From Pacificispira sp033344895 (GTDB taxonomy: Bacteria > Pseudomonadota > Alphaproteobacteria > UBA8366 > Aestuariispiraceae): DNA of 64,000 nucleotides. Positions 25,939-34,886 of the stretch are shown here, one piece after another. Location of the stretch: contig OZ245920.1 in the NCBI GenBank assembly GCA_965229685.1, positions 930,001-994,000 on the forward strand. The letters are read 5' to 3'. Position 1 is the stretch's first letter, and each line of letters starts with the position of its first letter. Both the position numbers and the translations under genes were made by a program. Under the pieces are notes generated by a model. The model was not told the DNA's origin, ran no database searches, and saw only the letters and a list, made by a program, of their open reading frames with translations.

Positions 25939-28842
25939 CTAGTAGACGCCGTTTCCGTCATCCGGCGGGTCGTCATTGCCGCTATAGATACCGCTGAAGA
26001 CACCGCCGAGAAGGGCGGCATTGTCATCGGCCGGCGCATCGTCGTCATCGTCGCTGTCTTCGGCATCATCGTCGTTGTCCGACGCGCCTTCGTCGTCGGA
26101 TTCCTCCGGATGCAGGAAGTTGTCGAGCAGGTTCTGGGTGTCGTCCACGGTTTCGCCCAGGTTCAACTGCTCCATCATCGACGGTTCGTCGTCATCTCCG
26201 ACGCCTTCATCGTCATCTCCGACGCCTTCATCGTCATCTTCACCCAGCGCGATATCGTCTTCGCCATCGTCATCGGCGACATCTTCAACGACTTCGTCGT
26301 TGGTATCGTCGCCAAAGCTCAGGCCATTTTCGACCGTCAGCGGGCTGTTGGCCGCACTGTCCTCCGGCAGATCGTCCCCGCCGAACATGGGGCCGTTGTC
26401 GTCGTCATCCAGCGGGTCGTCGTCGCCAATTCCTCCCTGCGGTAGTTGTGGCGCGGCGAGATTGAACACTTCTCCATCACCTTCGCCGGAATCATCGTCG
26501 CCCGATGTCTCCGCGCCAGCCTGGGCGGAAACTGGGCCGGTATCGTCGTCTGCATCATCATCGGAGCCGCCGCCCTCCGGGGCGTCGCCGGCAAGCACCG
26601 TTTCGACATCTTCGACGGGGTCGTCCAGCGTTTGGACCAGCGGACTGTCATCGACGCCCTGATCGACTTCTTCGCCGTCCGGCGCGTCGCCATCATCGTC
26701 AAGCGGCGCGGCAATGGCGCCTACACTGTCATCATCATCGTTGTCGGATGATGAGCCGGCGAGAGCGTCTCCGTCATCCGAGGTGTCGTCCAACTCGTCG
26801 AGTGTCTGAACCAGCGGTTCGTTGGCAACGGCATCTGACTCGTCATCCACCGACCCGTCGTCATCGCCTGCTGGCGAGATCGCGCCAAGGATAACGCCGT
26901 CATCATCCTCGTCGTCGCCATCGTCTTGGTCAGACCCGCCGGCGACAAGCTGCCCGGCGCCGCCAACGACGTTGTCCATGGAATCATTCAGATCGTCGAG
27001 CGTCTGGACAGGCGGTCCTTCGACGCTGTCATCGTCATCATCTGCTGACGTCGCGGCGCCTAGGCTAATGCTGTCGTCATCCGCATCGTCGACGTCATCA
27101 TCGTCTTCGGACAATTCCCCGGCGACAAGCTGTCCGGCCCCGCCGATGACGTTGTCGAGGGAATCATTCAGATCGTCGAGTGTCTGGACGGGCGGTCCAA
27201 CGATGCTGTCATCCTCGTCGTCGTCATCATCCGACTCATCGTCGTCGTCTGCTGTCGGTGCGGCGTCGAGGCTGTCATCGTCATCTTCGTCGTACGACTC
27301 ATCGTCATCGTCTTCTGATGGCTCGACCCCAAGGCTGATATCGTCATCACCCTCATCTTCGTCATTGTCATCCGATGCGCCGGGTCCGGTTGCCCCGTCG
27401 AACAGGTCCGGGTCGAGAACGGGCTGCGGCGGGGGCGGCGGTTCGGCGAGGATCGGATCCGGTCCCGGCTCGGGGATCGGGTCGATGCCTAGGGTGATGT
27501 CGCCATCCGGATTGGTCAGGCCCGGCGGCAGATCGGGCGGCAGGACACCAAGCCCGATATCCGGATTGTCTTCGGCCGCGTTCGATGGCGGAGTCGGCAG
27601 TTCCGGGCCAGGGATCGGACCGGTCTGCTCGATATTGCCCAGCGCGTCGATCACGCCCGGGTTCAGATCCGCGGCGATGATATCGTTCTGGAAGGTGTTG
27701 GGGGCATCGCGGACGCCGTCCTCTTCCTCCTCTTTCTCCTCCTGCCGGCTCCGGGCCTGTTCGTAAATCCGCGTGGCGTCAGCCAGGGAGATGTCCAGGT
27801 CGATCACGGTGCCGCTGGGGCCGACGAACTTGCCGGCGGCCAGGTCGGACGCGCTGATCTCCACTTCGGTGCCGTCCGCCATGCGCACGACCGCCCGGTC
27901 CCCGCCGGCGGCGACGTCGATCTCGGCGACCTCCTCGGCGGCGCGATCCATTTCGGCCTCGTTCAGCGCCGCAAGGTCCTCTTCGGAAAGCTCCAGCTCC
28001 AGATCAGCCATGTCGACTTCCTCAAGGATGTCGACACCGCCAACCGTTTCCGATTCAGCGACGTCGATTTCCTCGGAAATGTCGATGTCGTCGGCTGCCC
28101 CTGTCGGGTCGGCTGCCGCCTCCTCGACCGCGTCCGATCCGCCGCCATCCTCTTCATTGTCGGAACGGGACCGTCCGCCCGAGGGATCGGCGCCGATGGC
28201 ACGAACCGTGTCGGCAATATCGGCGCGCAATTCCGTCGGGTCGATCGTGCGCGGGGCGGTCGGCGCGATATCGCTGCCGCCGATGTCGACGCGCTGAAAC
28301 GCATCGAACATGATCTGCAGGCCGGACTGGTTGAAAACGGCGATTTCCCCCAGCGTGCCGTCGGTATCGGGCAGCAGGGTGACTTCCGTCTGGCCGTCGG
28401 GCCCGACATCGCCCGCCACCGTGGTGCCGCGCACGCCGATCGTGGCGACCGGAGTCTGGACCGACATTGCGTCGTCGCCGGTCTTGGCGATCATGCCGCT
28501 GACAAAGGCGAAGCTGCCCTCGGCGACATCGATCAGCGATGTCCCGGTACCGGCAACTGCGTCGTAGACGAAGGTGTCCAGCTCCATTCGCCCATCCTCG
28601 CCCAGCGAGAAACGGCTTTCGTCCTGGAAGCGGATGCCGACGGTGGAATCATCGCCGGTGGTCAGGATGTCGTCCTCGAAGACGGGATCGCCGGCGCTGA
28701 GTTGCTCGACCGTTCCATCCGCGCGTTCGACCGTCACCGTGCCGGTGGAGGTCATGACGAAGCCGATTGGATCGCCGCCTGACTCTCCGCTGGCCTGGAC
28801 AATCTGATTGCCCGAACCATCGTATAGGACGTCGTCGCTCAT
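25939..28842 (-). CDS. Acidic FecR-domain repeat protein
   Basis: 967 residues. The N-terminal 180 residues contain a FecR-type domain (VTVERADGTVEQLSAGDPVFEDD, SRFSLGEDGRMELD, PVATIGVRGTTVAGD), as found at the start of large type I-secreted adhesins. The remainder is extremely acidic and low in complexity: Asp/Glu runs, a Pro-rich patch (about residues 430-490), and imperfect 60-residue repeats each holding PPVQTLDDLNDSLDNVIGG and GQLVAG. Near the C-terminus DDDEGVG repeats every seven residues. No signal peptide, membrane helix or RTX nonapeptide is visible. A gggaaagag ribosome-binding site precedes the ATG. Function unknown; a surface or secreted Ca-binding polymer is an inference. Confidence 0.75.
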   Translation of the reverse strand: MSDDVLYDGSGNQIVQASGESGGDPIGFVMTSTGTVTVERADGTVEQLSAGDPVFEDDILTTGDDSTVGIRFQDESRFSLGEDGRMELDTFVYDAVAGTGTSLIDVAEGSFAFVSGMIAKTGDDAMSVQTPVATIGVRGTTVAGDVGPDGQTEVTLLPDTDGTLGEIAVFNQSGLQIMFDAFQRVDIGGSDIAPTAPRTIDPTELRADIADTVRAIGADPSGGRSRSDNEEDGGGSDAVEEAAADPTGAADDIDISEEIDVAESETVGGVDILEEVDMADLELELSEEDLAALNEAEMDRAAEEVAEIDVAAGGDRAVVRMADGTEVEISASDLAAGKFVGPSGTVIDLDISLADATRIYEQARSRQEEKEEEEDGVRDAPNTFQNDIIAADLNPGVIDALGNIEQTGPIPGPELPTPPSNAAEDNPDIGLGVLPPDLPPGLTNPDGDITLGIDPIPEPGPDPILAEPPPPPQPVLDPDLFDGATGPGASDDNDEDEGDDDISLGVEPSEDDDDESYDEDDDDSLDAAPTADDDDESDDDDDEDDSIVGPPVQTLDDLNDSLDNVIGGAGQLVAGELSEDDDDVDDADDDSISLGAATSADDDDDSVEGPPVQTLDDLNDSMDNVVGGAGQLVAGGSDQDDGDDEDDDGVILGAISPAGDDDGSVDDESDAVANEPLVQTLDELDDTSDDGDALAGSSSDNDDDDSVGAIAAPLDDDGDAPDGEEVDQGVDDSPLVQTLDDPVEDVETVLAGDAPEGGGSDDDADDDTGPVSAQAGAETSGDDDSGEGDGEVFNLAAPQLPQGGIGDDDPLDDDDNGPMFGGDDLPEDSAANSPLTVENGLSFGDDTNDEVVEDVADDDGEDDIALGEDDDEGVGDDDEGVGDDDEPSMMEQLNLGETVDDTQNLLDNFLHPEESDDEGASDNDDDAEDSDDDDDAPADDNAALLGGVFSGIYSGNDDPPDDGNGVY
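26188..26250. repeat. 21-bp tandem repeat within the acidic FecR gene
   Basis: Three adjacent copies of a 21-base unit (core cttcatcgtcatctccgacg) encode successive DDDEGVG heptads on the minus strand. The copies are nearly identical at DNA level, so the array could vary in number between strains. Confidence 0.6.
26930..27200. repeat. 180-bp imperfect tandem repeats encoding 60-residue units
   Basis: The segment ggcgacaagctg followed by a near-identical 80-base stretch occurs at 26941 and again at 27121, an offset of exactly 180 bases (60 codons). More diverged copies, marked by the VQTLD motif on the minus strand, lie on the lower-coordinate side, near 26620 and 26800. Confidence 0.65.
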
Positions 28843-28967
28843 CGGCTCTTTCCCAACTTGTGCTTGAACAGTCTCCGCTTTTACTGTCGATCCCCGACCT
28901 CTATGGCGGTACAGTTACATGCACATTTCCAAACATCAGTGATGCCTGTCACATCTGGACCAGTTAT

Positions 28968-29750
28968 ATGAACCATTCCGTAAACGTAGCGTTAATTTTT
29001 GCCGGAATTCTGGGGGTTTCGCTGTTTTTTGGCTCAAATACCACTGATGCGGAGTCGCTGGAGTCTTTCCACGACTGTGACGGTTGTCCGGAGATGGTGG
29101 TGATGCCGGTCGGCCGGTTCATCATGGGCCGAAATGCCCCCGACCGGGAGGAGGAGGGCCCGCCGATTCAGGTCGAAATCATTCGTCCCTTTGCGATTGG
29201 CCGCACGGAAGTGACCTTCGATGAATTTGCGTTATGCGTCGAGGAGGGCGGCTGCGCGGAAATGCCGTTCGACCGGCGCTGGGGCATGGGGGATCGGCCG
29301 GTCATCTATGTGACCTGGCAGGATGCGATGGACTACGCCGCCTGGCTGGCGCGAAGGACCGGGAAAGCCTATCGGCTGCCGACCGAGGCCGAGTGGGAGT
29401 TTGCCGCCCGTGGCGGCCGTCCTGCGCCCCGCAATGTCGAGGGGCAGGTAAACTGCTACGAATGCTGGGACGGATGGTCCCACAAGTCGGAACCGGTGGC
29501 GCAGTTTCCGCCCAACGGGTTCGGCCTCTACGACATGCTGGGCAATGTCATGGAATGGACGCTGGACTGCTGGCGCCCGCGGCACGACGCGCCGCCGATA
29601 CCGCAATCGGCGGAGTGTGAGGAGCGAACCCGGAAAGGCGGATCGTGGTATTTCAAGCCGTCCGTCGCGACGCCGACCTATCGATACGGTGCGAAGGTCC
29701 AGCACAAGGGCTACGACATCGGATTCCGCGTGGTGGTGGAACTGGAATGA
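28968..29750 (+). CDS. SUMF1/FGE-fold protein, probably non-catalytic
   Basis: 260 residues from ATG 28968. An N-terminal hydrophobic segment (VALIFAGILGVSLFFG) suggests export or a membrane anchor. The rest matches the formylglycine-generating-enzyme fold: MVVMPVGRFIMGRNAPDREEEGPP, FAIGRTEVTFDEFALCVEEGGC, RLPTEAEWEFAARGG, GLYDMLGNVMEWTLDCW, and a terminal RKGGSWYFKP...GFRVVVEL. Active FGE has a redox Cys pair just after GGSW; here Tyr-Phe-Lys follows, so that chemistry is probably absent. Several Cys pairs elsewhere (CDGC, NCYEC) suggest disulfides in the periplasm. It is divergent from the acidic FecR protein and overlaps miaA by four bases. Confidence 0.75.
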   Translation: MNHSVNVALIFAGILGVSLFFGSNTTDAESLESFHDCDGCPEMVVMPVGRFIMGRNAPDREEEGPPIQVEIIRPFAIGRTEVTFDEFALCVEEGGCAEMPFDRRWGMGDRPVIYVTWQDAMDYAAWLARRTGKAYRLPTEAEWEFAARGGRPAPRNVEGQVNCYECWDGWSHKSEPVAQFPPNGFGLYDMLGNVMEWTLDCWRPRHDAPPIPQSAECEERTRKGGSWYFKPSVATPTYRYGAKVQHKGYDIGFRVVVELE

Positions 29751-30685
29751 TCGTCTGCCCCGTCGTTTTCGGCCCCACCGCTTCCGGCAAGTCGGCCGCG
29801 GCGGCGGCGATTGCGCAGGCCTTTGACGGCGTCGTGATCAATGCCGATTCCATGCAGGTCTATCGCGACCTGCGCGTGCTGACGGCGCGGCCGTCGGAAA
29901 CCGAAGAACGCGTTGTGCCGCATCGGCTGTATGGCGTTCTCGACGGCGACGAAACCTGCTCGGCAGCGGATTGGCGCGACATGGCGGTGCGGGAGATCGA
30001 GGCCGCGTCGGCCTCGGGGAAGGTGCCGATACTGTGTGGCGGGACCGGCTTCTATATCAGGGCGCTGACCGAAGGCCTGTCGCCGATGCCGGTCGTGCCC
30101 GAGGCCATTCGGACCCGTGTGCGCCAGGAAGTAGGGGCGGCACAAGGCACATCCGCCTGGGACCGGCTGGAATCCATCGACCCGACCGCTGCGTCCCGGA
30201 TCGAACCGATGGACCGGCAGCGGATCTCCCGCGCCCTGGAGGTCTTCGAAGCCACCGGCAGGCCCTTGAGTGCCTGGCAGGCACTGCCGCCCGACGGGCC
30301 TCCGCCAGGGGTCGTATTCCTCAAGATCGCGCTGTGGCCGCCGCGCCCGGAACTGGTCGCGCGCTGTGACCTTCGGTTCGACATGATGATCGCGCAAGGG
30401 GCGCTGGCGGAAGTCGAGGCCCTGCTGGCGCGCGGTCTGTCGACGGAAAGACCGATCATGCGGGCCGTCGGGGTGCCGGAACTGGCCTCCCATCTTCGCG
30501 GCGAACTGGACCTGGAGGATGCGGTGGAGGCGGCAAAGGCGGCGACCCGGCGCTATGCGAAGCGCCAGGTGACATGGATGAAGAGACAGTTTGTTGCTGA
30601 ATTTGTATTCAAGGAGACATTTTCGGGAAGTTTAGAGGGTGCAATTTTTTCATTTATTGAAGAAAACGGGTTGATTCGGGTCTGA
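29747..30685 (+). CDS. miaA: tRNA dimethylallyltransferase
   Basis: 312 residues; the ATG overlaps the upstream TGA (ATGA). VVFGPTASGKSAAAAAIA is the P-loop, INADSMQVYRDL carries the DSxQ motif that recognises the tRNA loop, and LCGGTGFYIRALTEGL and RRYAKRQVTWMKRQF complete the family pattern. MiaA adds a dimethylallyl group to A37 of tRNAs that read UNN codons. The C-terminal tail (about residues 280-312) is richer in A/T codons than the rest, with phenylalanine and isoleucine. Confidence 0.93.
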   Translation: MIVCPVVFGPTASGKSAAAAAIAQAFDGVVINADSMQVYRDLRVLTARPSETEERVVPHRLYGVLDGDETCSAADWRDMAVREIEAASASGKVPILCGGTGFYIRALTEGLSPMPVVPEAIRTRVRQEVGAAQGTSAWDRLESIDPTAASRIEPMDRQRISRALEVFEATGRPLSAWQALPPDGPPPGVVFLKIALWPPRPELVARCDLRFDMMIAQGALAEVEALLARGLSTERPIMRAVGVPELASHLRGELDLEDAVEAAKAATRRYAKRQVTWMKRQFVAEFVFKETFSGSLEGAIFSFIEENGLIRV

Positions 30686-30924
30686 CACCTCCCTATTGTG
30701 CGCTGCACGCGGACGGGCCCGGCCGTAGATCGACTGGGCCCGTTGGCGTCTGAATATCCTGGCGATGTCTGGTTGGGCCCCGCATTTTGGGGGCTTTCTC
30801 AACAGGGCACTTTGGGTAGCATCCTACCGACGCCCGCCTCGCGGCGGACGACGGAAAACTGTCGGCCGGAAATCCCGGTCGGCGTTGTGAAACAGACGAA
30901 TGCGATTGAAGGACGCGTGAAACG
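30686..30924. other. Intergenic region miaA-ilvB
   Basis: This stretch contains no gene I can support. It has an inverted repeat acgggccc / gggcccgt at 30713-30743 (15-base loop, no T-run) and a weak stem gcccc / ggggc at 30777-30794 followed by tttct, a possible terminator for miaA. No leader peptide rich in Leu, Ile or Val codons was found ahead of ilvB. Confidence 0.4.
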
Positions 30925-32691
30925 ATGTCGACAAAGCAAATGACCGGCGCAGAGATGGTGATCAAATCTTTGGCGGATCAGGGCGTCGATGTCGTATTCG
31001 GCTATCCGGGCGGCGCGGTACTACCGATCTACGACGCGCTGTTCAAACAGAACCACATTCGCCATGTCCTGGTGCGTCACGAGCAGGGTGCCGTGCATGC
31101 CGCGGAAGGATATGCCCGATCCACCGGAAAGCCCGGTGTGGTGCTGGTGACGTCAGGTCCCGGCGCGACCAATGCGGTGACCGGCCTGACCGACGCCTTG
31201 ATGGATTCCATTCCGATCGTATGTCTGACCGGACAGGTGCCGACCCATCTGATTGGCAACGACGCCTTCCAGGAATGCGACACGACGGGCATCACCCGGC
31301 CGTGCACCAAGCACAACTACCTTGTGAAGGACGTCAACAAGCTGTCGCGCACGATGCATGAGGCCTTCTATGTCGCGACTAGCGGCCGTCCCGGCCCGGT
31401 GGTCATCGACCTTCCGAAGGATGTGCAGTTCGCGACCGGCACGTATGAGATGCCGAAATCGGCCGCGCACAAGACCTACAAGCCGACGGTGAAGCCGGCG
31501 CGCGACCGGATCGAGGCGGCGGTGGATCTGCTGCTGAATGCCAAGCGGCCGATCGTCTATGCCGGCGGCGGTGTCATCAATGCCGGTCCGAACGCGTCGC
31601 AGCTGCTGACCGAATTCGTGCGCATGACCAACTATCCCTGCACGCTGACGCTGATGGGGCTGGGCGCATTTCCGGCCAACGAGCCCCAGTTCCTGGGCAT
31701 GCTGGGCATGCACGGCACCTACGAGGCCAACTGGGCGATGCACGACTGCGATGTCATGCTGGCCGTCGGATCGCGCTTCGACGACCGGATTACCGGGCGA
31801 CTGGACGCGTTCGCGCCGAATTCGACCAAGATCCACATCGACATCGACCCGTCCTCGATCAACAAGAACGTGCGTGTCGATCTGCCGATCGTCGCGGATG
31901 CCGGCTATGCGCTGGAAGACCTGATCAAGGTCTTCAAGGCGCGTCAGAAGAAGAACGACGCCGCCGCGATGGATCGCTGGTGGGGCAAGATCGACGAGTG
32001 GCGCGCCATCGACTGCCTGAACTTCAAGACCAATGACGACGTCATCAAGCCGCAGGAAGCGATCAAGCGCCTTTATGAAAAGACACAGGCAGACGGCCGT
32101 GACACCTTCATCACGACCGAGGTCGGCCAACATCAGATGTGGGCGGCCCAGCACTTCCATTTCCAGAAGCCGAACCGGTGGATGACCTCCGGCGGCCTGG
32201 GCACGATGGGCTATGGTCTGCCTGCCGCCGTCGGTGCGCAGATGGGCAATCCCGACGGGCTGGTCATCGACATTGCCGGCGAGGCGTCGATCCTGATGAA
32301 TATTCAGGAACTTTCGACGGCGGTTCAGTACCGTCTGCCGGTCAAGGTCTTCATTCTGAACAACCAGTATATGGGCATGGTGCGTCAGTGGCAGGAACTG
32401 CTGCATGGCGGCCGCTATTCCGAAAGCTATTCCGAGGCCCTGCCGGATTTCGTGAAACTGGCCGAGGCATACGGGCTGAAGGGACTGCGGGCGGAAAAGC
32501 CGGACCAACTGGAAGACGTCATCGACCAGATGCTGGCCCATGACGGCCCCGTCATCGCCGATATCTGCGTCGACAAGGCGGAAAACTGCTTCCCGATGAT
32601 CCCGTCGGGCGCGGCCCATAACGACATGCTTCTGGGCCCGGTCGAAGAGGGCAAGGATGCAATCGGTGCGGCCGGCAAGGTCCTGGTGTAA
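30925..32691 (+). CDS. ilvB: Acetolactate synthase large subunit
   Basis: 588 residues, thiamine-diphosphate enzyme. GYPGGAVLPIYDAL at the N-terminus, VRHEQGAVHAAEGYARSTGKPGVVLVTSGPGATN with the catalytic Glu, the central FAD-binding domain, and in the C-terminal domain GGLGTMGYGLPAAVGAQMG and DIAGEASILMNIQEL...LNNQYMGMVRQW (thiamine-diphosphate motif, with GEAS where most have GDGS). It makes acetolactate or acetohydroxybutyrate in valine, leucine and isoleucine synthesis. The small regulatory subunit follows 21 bases later. A gaaggac ribosome-binding site precedes the ATG. Confidence 0.95.
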   Translation: MSTKQMTGAEMVIKSLADQGVDVVFGYPGGAVLPIYDALFKQNHIRHVLVRHEQGAVHAAEGYARSTGKPGVVLVTSGPGATNAVTGLTDALMDSIPIVCLTGQVPTHLIGNDAFQECDTTGITRPCTKHNYLVKDVNKLSRTMHEAFYVATSGRPGPVVIDLPKDVQFATGTYEMPKSAAHKTYKPTVKPARDRIEAAVDLLLNAKRPIVYAGGGVINAGPNASQLLTEFVRMTNYPCTLTLMGLGAFPANEPQFLGMLGMHGTYEANWAMHDCDVMLAVGSRFDDRITGRLDAFAPNSTKIHIDIDPSSINKNVRVDLPIVADAGYALEDLIKVFKARQKKNDAAAMDRWWGKIDEWRAIDCLNFKTNDDVIKPQEAIKRLYEKTQADGRDTFITTEVGQHQMWAAQHFHFQKPNRWMTSGGLGTMGYGLPAAVGAQMGNPDGLVIDIAGEASILMNIQELSTAVQYRLPVKVFILNNQYMGMVRQWQELLHGGRYSESYSEALPDFVKLAEAYGLKGLRAEKPDQLEDVIDQMLAHDGPVIADICVDKAENCFPMIPSGAAHNDMLLGPVEEGKDAIGAAGKVLV

Positions 32692-32712
32692 GTAGAAGAA
32701 GGCGGGTGGATT

Positions 32713-33300
32713 ATGCCGGAAGGAACATTTGGTATGGCGAAGTCTGGAACCGTGGGTCAGCCGGGGGCGGCCTATACCTTCGTGAAGTCGGACGAGACGG
32801 TGCGGCGGCACACATTCGCGGTCATCGTCGATAACGAACCGGGCGTTCTGGCCCGAGTGATCGGGCTGTTCTCGGGCCGCGGCTACAACATCGAAAGCCT
32901 GACCGTGTCGACGGTGACGGAGGACGAAAGCGTCAGCCGGATCAACATCGTCACGACCGGGACGGAGATGATCATCGAACAGATCAAGGCGCAGCTTGAA
33001 CGCCTGGTCCCGGTTCACAATGTGCACGACCTGACGCTGGAAGGCGCCCATGTCGAGGTCGAACTGGCCCTGGTCAAGGTCCGCGCCAAGGACCATAACC
33101 GCAGGGAAAGCCTGCGCATCGCGGACGTCTTTCAGGCCAAGGTCGCGGATACGACGCTGGAAAGCTTCGTCTTCCAGATCGAGGGCACGACCGACAAGGT
33201 CGACAGCTTCATCGAACTGATGCGCGCCCTGGGCGACACTGAAATCGCCCGCTCCGGCGTCATCGCCATCGCCCGCGGCGCGGGGATTGTCGAGGTCTGA
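32713..33300 (+). CDS. ilvN: Acetolactate synthase small (regulatory) subunit
   Basis: 195 residues. An N-terminal ACT domain (HTFAVIVDNEPGVLARVIGLFSGRGYNIESLTV) binds valine for feedback inhibition, and the C-terminal domain (DHNRRESLRIADVFQAKVADTTLESFVFQIEG) activates the large subunit. About 25 residues precede the usual ACT start. It forms an operon with ilvB and ends at a clear terminator 42 bases downstream. It could equally be named ilvH. Confidence 0.93.
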   Translation: MPEGTFGMAKSGTVGQPGAAYTFVKSDETVRRHTFAVIVDNEPGVLARVIGLFSGRGYNIESLTVSTVTEDESVSRINIVTTGTEMIIEQIKAQLERLVPVHNVHDLTLEGAHVEVELALVKVRAKDHNRRESLRIADVFQAKVADTTLESFVFQIEGTTDKVDSFIELMRALGDTEIARSGVIAIARGAGIVEV

Positions 33301-33342
33301 TCCGGGCGACGAATCCTAGAAAACAAGTTTTCAGTGCTGAAG

Positions 33343-33372
33343 CGGCGAGACTCATGGGTCTCGTCGTTTTTC
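33343..33372 (+). terminator. Intrinsic terminator after ilvN
   Basis: A 9-bp stem (cggcgagac / gtctcgtcg, one G-U pair) with a six-base loop is followed directly by tttttct. It closes the ilvB-ilvN unit. Confidence 0.88.
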
Positions 33373-33510
33373 TTTGTTTGCGTGCTGTACAACGAAAGGG
33401 CGAATAAATACACGTTCTGGAATAAATCTTAAGGTATTAAATTTTAGAATATGATACCCTGAGAAGCAAGGTGCGGGGGAGGCACCTGAAAGACGAAACA
33501 GGGGGGCAAG

Positions 33511-34440
33511 ATGAGACAGCAAGGATTCTTCAGGTCGGCACACATTCTGCGCGCGACAATTCGGCCGATTGCGGCGGGTGCGTTAATGCTGCTCGCCGCC
33601 GCATGTGCCGGACCCACAAACGAGCAATTTGCAGCGGTTGCACAGTCCGGGATCACGTTTACGACCCAGATTCCGTCGGTGTACCGGTATCAGATCGAAC
33701 GTGAGATCAATGAGGAGTCGGCACTATTTGAACAGTCGCGTGCCGGTGTGGTCGGTTCGCCGTCGGCGCTGAGCGCCATGCGAGACTCGCTGGAAAAGCA
33801 GAATGCGATTTTCTTGAAGCGGCGACTGGTTCTGGCAGAACTCTCAGCCCAGTCAAAGGCGCTCAGAAAGTACTTTGTCGCGCTGAATGCTCTTGCCCTC
33901 GGTGCCGAAGGCGACGCCGCCGCCAAGGCAGCTGCCGATGCGGCACAGGGGGTTCAAGGTCTCGTCAATCGAGCTAAGGGGCTGGAAGTCGGCGGAAAGG
34001 AAATCCAGATCAACGGCATCGACATATCCCAGATCATATCCGGGGTTTCCTCTCTGGGGATCGATCAATTGCGCAACGCCAAGCTACGCGAGAATCTCGA
34101 GAAGTACGGGAACAACGTTCTCGCTCTCATCGCGGTTCAGCGCGAAGCCCTGAAGGAAATCAACAAGACCAATGTCGAGACCGCCCAGGAGGATGCGTTA
34201 GCGACCTCTGTCGCCGAATTTGGCGACGCGTCGAGCGCTCTACCCGCGAACTGGGGTGAGAACCGCATCAAGTCGCTTCTCTACGAGGCGCCGGCAAATC
34301 CGGTTTCCTCCGCCTTGGCGTCGGCAATCGCCCTTGAAGATGCGGTCCGGGCGCTGGCGCGCAACGACGCTACTTCTCTTGATCAACTGGAGAACGCGGT
34401 CGCGCTGACGTCGGCGATTTTCGAGGTACTGGACATCTGA
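33511..34440 (+). CDS. Putative lipoprotein of unknown family
   Basis: 309 residues. The N-terminus has basic residues, a hydrophobic stretch and the lipobox ALMLLAAAC with Cys32, so it should be lipidated and carried to the envelope. The mature part is almost entirely helical with heptad-like spacing (ESALFEQSRAG, SLEKQNAIFLKRRLVLAELSAQSKALRKYF) and an Ala-rich stretch. I recognise no domain. The upstream 140 bases are markedly AT-rich (aataaatacacg...taaggtattaaattttag) compared with the rest of the window, which hints at acquisition. A small helical protein gene follows 50 bases later and is probably co-transcribed. Confidence 0.75.
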   Translation: MRQQGFFRSAHILRATIRPIAAGALMLLAAACAGPTNEQFAAVAQSGITFTTQIPSVYRYQIEREINEESALFEQSRAGVVGSPSALSAMRDSLEKQNAIFLKRRLVLAELSAQSKALRKYFVALNALALGAEGDAAAKAAADAAQGVQGLVNRAKGLEVGGKEIQINGIDISQIISGVSSLGIDQLRNAKLRENLEKYGNNVLALIAVQREALKEINKTNVETAQEDALATSVAEFGDASSALPANWGENRIKSLLYEAPANPVSSALASAIALEDAVRALARNDATSLDQLENAVALTSAIFEVLDI

Positions 34441-34490
34441 CGGGAAAAGGCGGGTCGAGACCCGCCCAACCGTATTGAGGGGGAGCAGAC

Positions 34491-34856
34491 ATGCCAAATG
34501 GAGTGAACGCAAACATTATTTCCGAAGCCGAGGCCGCTGCACAGAACGGCCGGCTCGACGCGGCGCTGACAATTCTGATCAAGGCCAGGGCATGGCTGAA
34601 GCAGGATCAAAACATCAGCAGTTTGCCGGCGGACGAACAACCGAAGGCACTGGTTCTGCGTATGCAGATTGGTAACGCTATTCTGGAGCTCAAGAACCGC
34701 CAGATCGAAGAGCTGATCGGCGAAAGTAAGGATGACCTGGACCGTATCGAGGATGCGACCAAGGAGGTACAGGAGACAATCGGTGACATTCAGCAGGCCG
34801 CCCGATTTCTGGAGGCTCTGACCAAAATTGTTGGACTTGTAACCAAGCTGTTCTGA
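34491..34856 (+). CDS. Small helical protein of unknown function
   Basis: 121 residues, no Cys, no signal peptide. The sequence is a series of amphipathic helices: NIISEAEAAAQNGRLDAALTILIKARAWLKQ (TPR-like in feel), then LRMQIGNAILELKNRQIEELIG and LDRIEDATKEVQETIGDIQQAARFLEALTKIVGLV. The last two thirds look coiled-coil and could pair with the helical lipoprotein encoded upstream, whose gene is on the same strand within 50 bases. A gaggggg ribosome-binding site precedes the ATG. The unit ends at a strong terminator. Family unrecognised. Confidence 0.7.
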   Translation: MPNGVNANIISEAEAAAQNGRLDAALTILIKARAWLKQDQNISSLPADEQPKALVLRMQIGNAILELKNRQIEELIGESKDDLDRIEDATKEVQETIGDIQQAARFLEALTKIVGLVTKLF

Positions 34857-34886
34857 ACGGGGCACCAAAGATGCCCGGGCATTCCG

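Noticed and set aside
26188..27200. Repeats considered as a CRISPR array
   Set aside because: The repeats are in frame, 21 or 180 bases long with no unique spacers, and no cas gene is near.
26021..27766. Ser-rich open frames on the plus strand
   Set aside because: They are the complement of the Asp-codon repeats of the acidic FecR gene, not separate genes.
30713..30743. Inverted repeat considered as an ilvB attenuator
   Set aside because: No leader peptide rich in branched-chain codons and no T-run accompany it.
31153..33096. 647-codon open frame on the minus strand
   Set aside because: Antisense to ilvB and ilvN; composition rich in His, Arg and Asp, typical of a shadow frame.
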